This document shows, piece by piece, positions 5,997-10,150 of a stretch of 10,150 nt of DNA. Made by a program: the position numbers and the translations under genes. The number at the start of each line of letters is the position of its first letter. Within the stretch, counting starts at the first letter, position 1. The DNA comes from Acidobacteriota bacterium. GTDB lineage: Bacteria > Acidobacteriota > Polarisedimenticolia > Gp22-AA2. The notes under the pieces are model-generated. The model saw only the letters and a program-made list of their open reading frames with translations. It did not search any database and was not told the origin of the DNA. The stretch is taken from contig JACQNT010000086.1 of assembly GCA_016202915.1 (NCBI GenBank), positions 1-10,150 of the forward strand. Reading direction: 5' to 3'.

Positions 5997-6740
5997 ATGA
6001 AGAGGATTCTACTCTCTACGGCGCTGATTCTCGGTGTCGCCGGCCTCGCCCCCGCGGAGCAGGCGAAGAGCGGGGCGATGATGCCGGCCTGGAACATGAA
6101 CGCCAGCATCATCGAGGCCTGCTCGTGTCCGATGTTCTGCCAGTGCTACTTCAACGCACAGCCGTCGGCCCACCACGGCGCCGGAGGGGCAGGGCACGGT
6201 CCGGAGCATTTCTGCCGGTTCAACAACGCCTTCAAGGTCAACAGGGGGAGCTACGGCGCGGTGAAGCTCGACGGCGCCAAGTTCTGGGTCGGGGGAGACC
6301 TGGGTGGAGATTTCTCCAAGGGGATGATGGACTGGGCGGTGCTGACCTTCGACAAGGCGCTCACCAAGGAGCAGCGCGACGCCATCGGCACCATCGTCGG
6401 CCACCTCTATCCGGTCAAGTGGAACTCCATGATGACGGCGGAGGGGGAGGTCGCCTGGAACGGCGGCAAGGACGAGGCCGTCGCCCTGCTGGATGGCGGC
6501 AAGTCCGCTGAAGTCCGCCTGAAGCGGAACCCGGGGATGACGAGCGACCCGGTGGTCATCAAGAACCTCAAGTACTGGGGAGCGCCGCGCAACGACGGCT
6601 TCGTGCTGATGCCGAACACCGTCGAGGCCTACCGCGTGGGGCCGAAGGCGTTCGAGTTCAAGGGGACCAACGGTTTCATGATCACCTTCGACATCGATTC
6701 GGCTTCGGTCGCCCAGGCCGCCGGGAAGAGCGGCAAGTAG
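5997..6740 (+). CDS. Secreted DUF1326 family protein
   Basis: The 247-aa product begins with a clear signal peptide (residues 1-20, cleavage likely after APA) and then matches the DUF1326 pattern. The hallmark is the cysteine cluster ACSCPMFCQCYF (C42, C44, C48, C50), followed by a His-rich stretch HHGAGGAGHGPEHFC with C73. The following beta-rich region starts GSYGAVKLDGAKFWVGG. The Cys and His content suggests metal binding outside the cytoplasm, but the family has no established function that I know of. GGGAGG ends 6 bases before the ATG at 5997. It is divergent from the glycosyltransferase gene with only 36 bases between, so the promoters must overlap that gene or be very compact. It stands alone on its strand and ends before a G-rich stretch. 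Confidence 0.88.
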   Translation: MKRILLSTALILGVAGLAPAEQAKSGAMMPAWNMNASIIEACSCPMFCQCYFNAQPSAHHGAGGAGHGPEHFCRFNNAFKVNRGSYGAVKLDGAKFWVGGDLGGDFSKGMMDWAVLTFDKALTKEQRDAIGTIVGHLYPVKWNSMMTAEGEVAWNGGKDEAVALLDGGKSAEVRLKRNPGMTSDPVVIKNLKYWGAPRNDGFVLMPNTVEAYRVGPKAFEFKGTNGFMITFDIDSASVAQAAGKSGK

Positions 6741-6754
6741 CCCGTCACACCGCA

Positions 6755-6809
6755 GGGGGCCGGGAGGGCGGGGGGGGCTCCGAGGGCGGAGGGGTTCAGG
6801 GGGGGCGGG
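6755..6809 (+). repeat. Run of G tracts, candidate G-quadruplex
   Basis: G tracts of 5, 3, 3 and 8 bases (6755-6759, 6762-6764, 6766-6768, 6770-6777) are separated by 1-2 bases. Further tracts follow at 6784-6786, 6791-6794, 6799-6805 and 6807-6809. The first four satisfy the usual four-tract quadruplex rule. They lie between the stops of two convergent genes, in the 3' region of the DUF1326 transcript, and could pause RNA polymerase. No classical terminator is seen here. Confidence 0.6.
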
Positions 6810-6813
6810 AGAC

Positions 6814-7728
6814 TCAGGGCGCCGCCGGGGCCGCGATCACGGCCGACCGGGCGATGTCCTCCTGACGGATCTTCTGGACATCGAACGACTCGAGGGCGGC
6901 GATCAGGCGGTCGAGCGCCTGGTCGAAGCCGGGGATCGACTTGCGCGCCCGGCTGAGGGGATTGCAGCGCGCCAGGACGAAGTTCTTGACGAACGGGTGC
7001 CGGATCCCCCGGCGCTTCAGCTTCTCCACGATCTCGGACAGGAGGGCGTTGGCCTGCTCGACGCGCGCGGCGCGCGCCTCGCGCACGGAGTAGGCGGAGC
7101 GGAGCGGCGAGTCGAGGAACTTGTCCACGCGCCTCAAGAGGGGTGAGAAGGCCCCGCCGGCGAAGCGGGCGTTCTTTTCGTAGAGCAGCCCCAGCGTAAT
7201 GTAGCAGGCCTCCTCGAACTGGAAGGTGAAGCCCTCCTCCGGCTTCTTCTCCCCGCGATCCCTGAGCCCCCGGTACATGCGGATCACCTCCAGGGACTTC
7301 TCCTTGAGGTTGTGCGCCTTCTCCGTGTTCAGCGCCAGGATGTGGAACGCCACCTCCGGCTCCACGATGACGATGGCGGGGACCAGCCCCGCCTTGAGCT
7401 TCTGGAGCGCGTGCAGCCGGTGGCTGCCGTTCGGCGTCCAGTAGCCGTCGTCGCCCCGCACCGCCACGACGGGGTCGATGAACCGGTCGATCTTCTTGAT
7501 CACCTTGACGAGGCGCTCGGCGTGGGCCTTCGACAGGTCCCTCTGGTACGGCGTCGGCTGGACTTTGTCACGGGGAAGGAGGGCGAAGATCTGCCAGTGG
7601 TCGCCCACCGGGTCGCGGTAGAGGGCGAGAGCGGATCCGCCGTCGCGGTCGATCTGTTCGGCCAGGCGGATGGCCTCGGCGGGCGGGTCGGCCCCCTCCG
7701 GATGCACGACGAACCCCAGGCGAGCCAT
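6814..7728 (-). CDS. ParB/Srx-superfamily (ParB N-terminal-like) protein
   Basis: The 304-aa product carries a ParB-type N-terminal domain at about residues 52-140. It has LPRDKVQPTPYQRDLSKAHA, a DPVVAV strand, then NGSHRLHAL (100-108) in the place of the GERRxRA nucleotide-binding motif of true ParB, then VPAIVI. The C-terminal half (150-300) is helical and basic and shows no ParB dimerisation domain that I recognise. Residues 1-50 form a separate small domain. There is no ParA partner or visible parS site, so chromosome segregation is doubtful. Proteins with this fold also act as nucleases, kinases or CTP switches, so the role is open. The ATG at 7728 has GAGGG about 6 bases upstream. It starts 27 bases after the BON-domain gene and is probably co-transcribed with it. 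Confidence 0.75.
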   Translation of the reverse strand: MARLGFVVHPEGADPPAEAIRLAEQIDRDGGSALALYRDPVGDHWQIFALLPRDKVQPTPYQRDLSKAHAERLVKVIKKIDRFIDPVVAVRGDDGYWTPNGSHRLHALQKLKAGLVPAIVIVEPEVAFHILALNTEKAHNLKEKSLEVIRMYRGLRDRGEKKPEEGFTFQFEEACYITLGLLYEKNARFAGGAFSPLLRRVDKFLDSPLRSAYSVREARAARVEQANALLSEIVEKLKRRGIRHPFVKNFVLARCNPLSRARKSIPGFDQALDRLIAALESFDVQKIRQEDIARSAVIAAPAAP

Positions 7729-7755
7729 GGCGATCCCTCGCCGCCGGGCGGCTGC

Positions 7756-8091
7756 CTACCTATTTTCCTTGTCGGCCGGACAGATCTTGAGCTGGCTCTT
7801 GACCGCCCTGACCTTCCCGACCTTCCCCGCCAGGCTCCTCGCCCTCCTGGCCTGGGCGCGCGAGCCGACGCAGCCGTGGAGCGTGACGACGCACTCGTCG
7901 GTGTCCACGTTGATCTTGAAGGCGCCGACGACGTCGTCCACCGCCAGGCGCGTCTTGACGGCGGCGGTGATCAGGGCGTCCGGGCAGGCGTCGGCCCGCG
8001 CCGTCGCGGCACCGGCCAGCCAGGCGCACAGAAACAAAACGCAGACGGTCACCTGGACCCGCCTTCCGGTCGCGGCACGATCTTCCGGCAT
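7756..8091 (-). CDS. Secreted BON-domain protein
   Basis: The chosen ATG at 8091 has AGGAGG 8 bases upstream and gives 111 aa; the frame extends further up, but without signals. Residues 1-33 form a signal peptide (hydrophobic VTVCVLFLCAWLAGAA, cleavage near ARA). Residues 36-104 form one BON domain: DALITAAVKTRLAVDD, then FKINVDTDECVVTLHGCVGS, then a helix and VGKVRAVKSQLKI. BON domains bind phospholipid or other surfaces in periplasmic proteins such as OsmY. The mature protein has four cysteines (C36, C67, C74, C104), enough for two disulfides, which is unusual for a BON domain and supports export. It is first in a pair with the ParB-like gene and divergent from the peptidoglycan-binding protein gene. 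Confidence 0.82.
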   Translation of the reverse strand: MPEDRAATGRRVQVTVCVLFLCAWLAGAATARADACPDALITAAVKTRLAVDDVVGAFKINVDTDECVVTLHGCVGSRAQARRARSLAGKVGKVRAVKSQLKICPADKENR

Positions 8092-8193
8092 GGGAAATCC
8101 CTCCTGACCGGCACACCTTACCGCGAAGGTCTCCCTGCGGGCAAGCGCCCGCCCGGCGGAGCGCCGCGTCCCGCCGATCCGCGTTTTCCCGAA

Positions 8194-8223
8194 TTGCAGC
8201 GGGGGGCCCTGCCGTCTTATAGT
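8194..8223 (+). promoter_or_regulatory. Sigma70-like promoter for the sortase substrate-sortase pair
   Basis: TTGCAG (8194-8199) and TATAGT (8218-8223) are 18 bases apart; the -10 box matches the consensus at 5 of 6 positions. A start near 8230 would leave a leader of about 38 bases containing the ribosome site AAAGGGGG (8255-8262). It lies in the 176-base gap before the plus-strand pair. Confidence 0.5.
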
Positions 8224-8267
8224 AGCGGCGCACCTGTCGACGCACTCTCCGTGCAAAGGGGGTTCCG

Positions 8268-8819
8268 ATGGCTTCAGCACGACCACTGCTCGTCATCTGT
8301 CTGGGTATCGCCCTGTTCGTCGCCGGCGGCGCGACGGGAACCGCCCTGGCCGCGGCCGACGCGCGCGAGGGACCGCTGTTCTCCTCCCCGGCGGAAATCC
8401 GCGAGGTGCAGAGGATCCTGGAGAAGGAGAAATATCTGAAGCCGGGAGACCGGAAGAAGGGTGAGCTGGACGACGCGACGGCGTCCGCCCTGCGCGCGTT
8501 CCAGGCGGATCATTTCACCCGGGCGTCCGGCCGGGTCGACACCGACACCATGGGCCTGCTGGTCAGCCACGGGATGCCGACGCCCTTCGGGCGGATGGCG
8601 AAGGCGCATGCGGCCGGCGCGCGGCCCGCGGCCTCCGAGGAACGGGTCGCGCTGACGGCGGCGACCTCGCCGGCGACCGGGGCGGAGGCACAGGGCGCGA
8701 CCGGGGCGGTTTCGGAGCGCTCCATGCCCCGGACCGGCAGACTCACCATCCTCGTCGCCGTGATCGGCGCCGTTCTTCTCGGTGGCGGCCTGGTGATCCT
8801 CTTCCTGCGGAGGGTCTAG
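8268..8819 (+). CDS. Peptidoglycan-binding-domain protein with LPXTG-like sorting signal (sortase substrate)
   Basis: The 183-aa product has an N-terminal signal peptide (residues 1-29, ending ALAA) and a peptidoglycan-binding type 1 domain at about 41-102, with EVQRILEKEKYL and the DDATASALRAFQ signature. An Ala-rich linker runs from 112 to 152. The C-terminus has the three parts of a sortase sorting signal: MPRTG (153-157), a hydrophobic helix (159-180) and a terminal RR (181-182). The sorting motif departs from LPXTG only in Met for Leu. AAAGGGGG sits 5 bases before the ATG. The sortase gene begins 44 bases after its stop, so the two probably form one operon. The likely role is a surface or periplasmic protein that binds peptidoglycan and is processed by that sortase. 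The domain and tail are seen directly; processing is inferred. Confidence 0.87.
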   Translation: MASARPLLVICLGIALFVAGGATGTALAAADAREGPLFSSPAEIREVQRILEKEKYLKPGDRKKGELDDATASALRAFQADHFTRASGRVDTDTMGLLVSHGMPTPFGRMAKAHAAGARPAASEERVALTAATSPATGAEAQGATGAVSERSMPRTGRLTILVAVIGAVLLGGGLVILFLRRV

Positions 8820-8863
8820 CGGCGACCGCGATCGGGGTGTCGGGAGATCCGGGAGCCACCCGC

Positions 8864-9547
8864 ATGCCCGTTCGATCGGGTCCCGGGCCGGTCCGGACGG
8901 CGCTCGGGGGCCTGTGCGTGGCCGCGGGAACGGCGCTGCTGCTCGGCGCGGTGAGCATCCGGGCGAGAGGGATTGCCTGGCAGGAGGCGCACGCGGGCGC
9001 CTTCGGCCTGCCCGGCGGGCCGGACGACGCGCGGGGAACCGGGCCGGGCCCGGGGCGCAGCCGCGAGCGGGGCCCGGCGCCCGGTCGCGGCGAGGCGATT
9101 GCGCGCCTGCGCATCGCGCGCCTCGGGATCGACGCCGTCGTGGCCGAGGGGACCGACGCGGGCACCCTCGAGCTCGGGCCGGGCCACATGACCGGCACCG
9201 CGCTGCCGGGCGATCCCGACAACTGCATCATCGCGGGCCACCGGGACGGCCCGTTTCGAAGGCTGGGTTCGGCGCGCCGGGGGGACCTCGTCGAGATCAG
9301 CGACGGGGCGGGCACCACCCGCTACGAAGTCGTCGAGACGCGGGTGGTGCGGGAGGACGACGTCCGGGACCTGGCCCCCGCCACGCGGCCGGTCCTGACT
9401 CTGATCACCTGCTACCCGTTCAACCACATCGGGCCGGCGCCCCGGCGGCTGGTGGTGCGGGCCGATCTGAGGGGGGATTCGAGGAAGGAGCCCGTTACTG
9501 CTGGGCCCCCTGTGGCCACTGCCAGAAGGAGTTGTTCGAGTAAATGA
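8864..9547 (+). CDS. Sortase (class D-like transpeptidase)
   Basis: Sortases cleave between Thr and Gly of an LPXTG-like motif and transfer the protein to an amine, usually on the cell wall. The 227-aa product from ATG at 8864 (GGGAG 8 bases upstream; a GTG at 8837 is a weaker choice) has an N-terminal membrane helix at about 12-32. A Gly/Pro/Arg-rich linker runs to about residue 75. The sortase domain shows the catalytic triad: AGHRD (H126), TLITCYPF (C183) and APRRLVV (R195). The TLxTC and CYPF context fits class D sortases, including those of diderm bacteria. The about 25 residues after VVRADLR look like read-through into the opposite pseudopilin gene and are unlikely to be structured. Its neighbour with MPRTG is the obvious substrate. 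Confidence 0.92.
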   Translation: MPVRSGPGPVRTALGGLCVAAGTALLLGAVSIRARGIAWQEAHAGAFGLPGGPDDARGTGPGPGRSRERGPAPGRGEAIARLRIARLGIDAVVAEGTDAGTLELGPGHMTGTALPGDPDNCIIAGHRDGPFRRLGSARRGDLVEISDGAGTTRYEVVETRVVREDDVRDLAPATRPVLTLITCYPFNHIGPAPRRLVVRADLRGDSRKEPVTAGPPVATARRSCSSK

Positions 9548-9971
9548 TGTCGCAGTCGAGGCCGGCGGTCGGCCCGCCGTTGTTCGTCCCCCCCACGCCG
9601 TCGCGTCCGAACGAGCTGATGGTGTACTGCGTACCATTGGCGTTGGTGTCGACGTGCCAGGGGTTGTTCCAGCCGTCCCCGGGCGGCACGGTGCGCAGGT
9701 AGAGAGGGGAGAGGTAGCCGCTGACGATCGCGGCGTTCGCGTCGGTCAGCCCCTTGGGGTAGGTGTTGTTGTCGACGGCGTAGGTCTCCAGTGCGTTGCC
9801 GATCACCTTGATGTCCGCGAGCGTGCGGTTCTGCTTGGCCCGGTCCATCGCGCTCCTGAGGTTCGGGATGGCGATGGCGGCGATCAGGCCGATGATCGCC
9901 ACCACGATCAGCAGCTCGATCAGGGTGAAGCCGACGCGCCTCCGCTCGGTCCGTGCCGTCCTGACGTTCAT
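9495..9971 (-). CDS. Prepilin-type pseudopilin (GspG-like)
   Basis: The 158-aa product has a class III prepilin signal: a basic 14-residue leader ending RRRVG, then FTLIELLIVVAIIGLIAAIAIPN. Prepilin peptidase would cut after G14, and the mature Glu5 (E19) needed for assembly is present. The body (NRTLADIKVIGNALETYAVDN, YPKGL, GWNNPW) matches the major pseudopilin GspG of type II secretion. The C-terminal DCDIIYSNNSFWQWPQG is a variant ending that I associate with Acidobacteria-like GspG proteins. ATG 9971 is chosen because GGAGGGG lies about 7 bases upstream; a GTG at 10007 lacks one. No other secretion genes are in view, so it could be an orphan pseudopilin or a minor type IV pilin. Its 3' end overlaps the sortase 3' end by 53 bases in antisense. 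Confidence 0.9.
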   Translation of the reverse strand: MNVRTARTERRRVGFTLIELLIVVAIIGLIAAIAIPNLRSAMDRAKQNRTLADIKVIGNALETYAVDNNTYPKGLTDANAAIVSGYLSPLYLRTVPPGDGWNNPWHVDTNANGTQYTISSFGRDGVGGTNNGGPTAGLDCDIIYSNNSFWQWPQGAQQ

Positions 9972-10058
9972 GCCGCGGCCCCTCCGGAAGGCCCGGTAGT
10001 CTAGCACGCGCCCTCAAGATCGAGGGGCGGTCCCCGATGATATGCAGTAATACGAGCG

Positions 10059-10072
10059 CGCGGGGCCCCGCG
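10059..10072. terminator. Perfect GC palindrome downstream of the PLP enzyme gene
   Basis: CGCGGGGCCCCGCG is a perfect 14-base palindrome one base after the minus-strand stop at 10074. It could stall transcription of the upstream gene, but it has no loop and no T tract, so it is not a canonical terminator. Confidence 0.3.
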
Positions 10073-10073
10073 T

Positions 10074-10150
10074 CTAGGCGGGATCCTGGCGCCCGAGGAT
10101 GGCCAGGGGGTCGCCGTTGCCGCCGCTCAGGACGACGGCCACCGGCCCGC
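10074..10150 (-). CDS. C-terminal end of a probable threonine dehydratase-family PLP enzyme
   Basis: Only the last 24 codons and the TAG stop are in the window. They read GPVAVVLSGGNGDPLAILGR and then QDPA. The VVLSGGN segment is the late glycine-rich strand-turn of fold-type II PLP enzymes of the serine/threonine dehydratase group, usually followed by VD; here it is GD. The serine of SGGN normally contacts the pyridine nitrogen of PLP. The enzyme would deaminate threonine or serine, or be a related racemase. The short fragment limits certainty. Confidence 0.5.
   Translation of the reverse strand, partial: GPVAVVLSGGNGDPLAILGRQDPA

Noticed and set aside
6814..7728. Chromosome or plasmid partition locus
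   Set aside because: There is no ParA gene, no parS-like palindrome and no ParB C-terminal domain; only the N-terminal fold is ParB-like.
8816..9637. Minus-strand open frame of 273 codons opposite the sortase
   Set aside because: The plus strand holds a sortase with the complete catalytic triad; the antisense product has no recognisable features.

Overview
The window is high-GC bacterial DNA with tightly packed genes, usually with a recognisable Shine-Dalgarno sequence. It carries the MEP-pathway gene ispG, a prepilin-type pseudopilin of the GspG kind, a class D-like sortase and a BON-domain periplasmic protein. Together these suggest a soil or sediment chromosome from a diderm lineage. Acidobacteriota is my best guess, from overall flavour and the pseudopilin C-terminus, but nothing here proves it.

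Left end (1 to about 1240): this part is visibly less GC-rich than the rest and looks like an integron gene-cassette array read on the minus strand. The key evidence is a well-formed attC recombination site at 603-704, lying 9 bases after the stop of an exported Cys-rich protein gene (714-1220). The next cassette downstream (554 to beyond the left edge) encodes a winged-helix plus PD-(D/E)XK nuclease-like protein. No integrase gene is visible. The stretch 1277-1646 has no convincing gene, only a GC-rich hairpin.

Middle (1647-6813): ordinary chromosomal genes follow. A GNAT N-acetyltransferase lies 16 bases downstream of ispG on the minus strand, and ispG may be transcribed as a leaderless mRNA. 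Divergent from ispG is a zinc-dependent medium-chain alcohol dehydrogenase. It converges on a membrane-bound family 2 glycosyltransferase, which is itself divergent from a secreted DUF1326 protein with a CxCxxxCxC cluster. A run of G tracts (6755-6809) separates DUF1326 from the next convergent gene.

Right end (6814-10150): a BON-domain secreted protein and a ParB-like protein form a minus-strand pair. On the plus strand, a peptidoglycan-binding-domain protein ends in an LPXTG-like sorting signal (MPRTG, membrane helix, RR) and is followed at once by a sortase. This looks like a dedicated substrate-enzyme pair driven by a visible sigma70-like promoter. The sortase 3' end overlaps, in antisense, the 3' end of a GspG-like pseudopilin gene. 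The window closes with the last 24 codons of a probable threonine dehydratase-family PLP enzyme.
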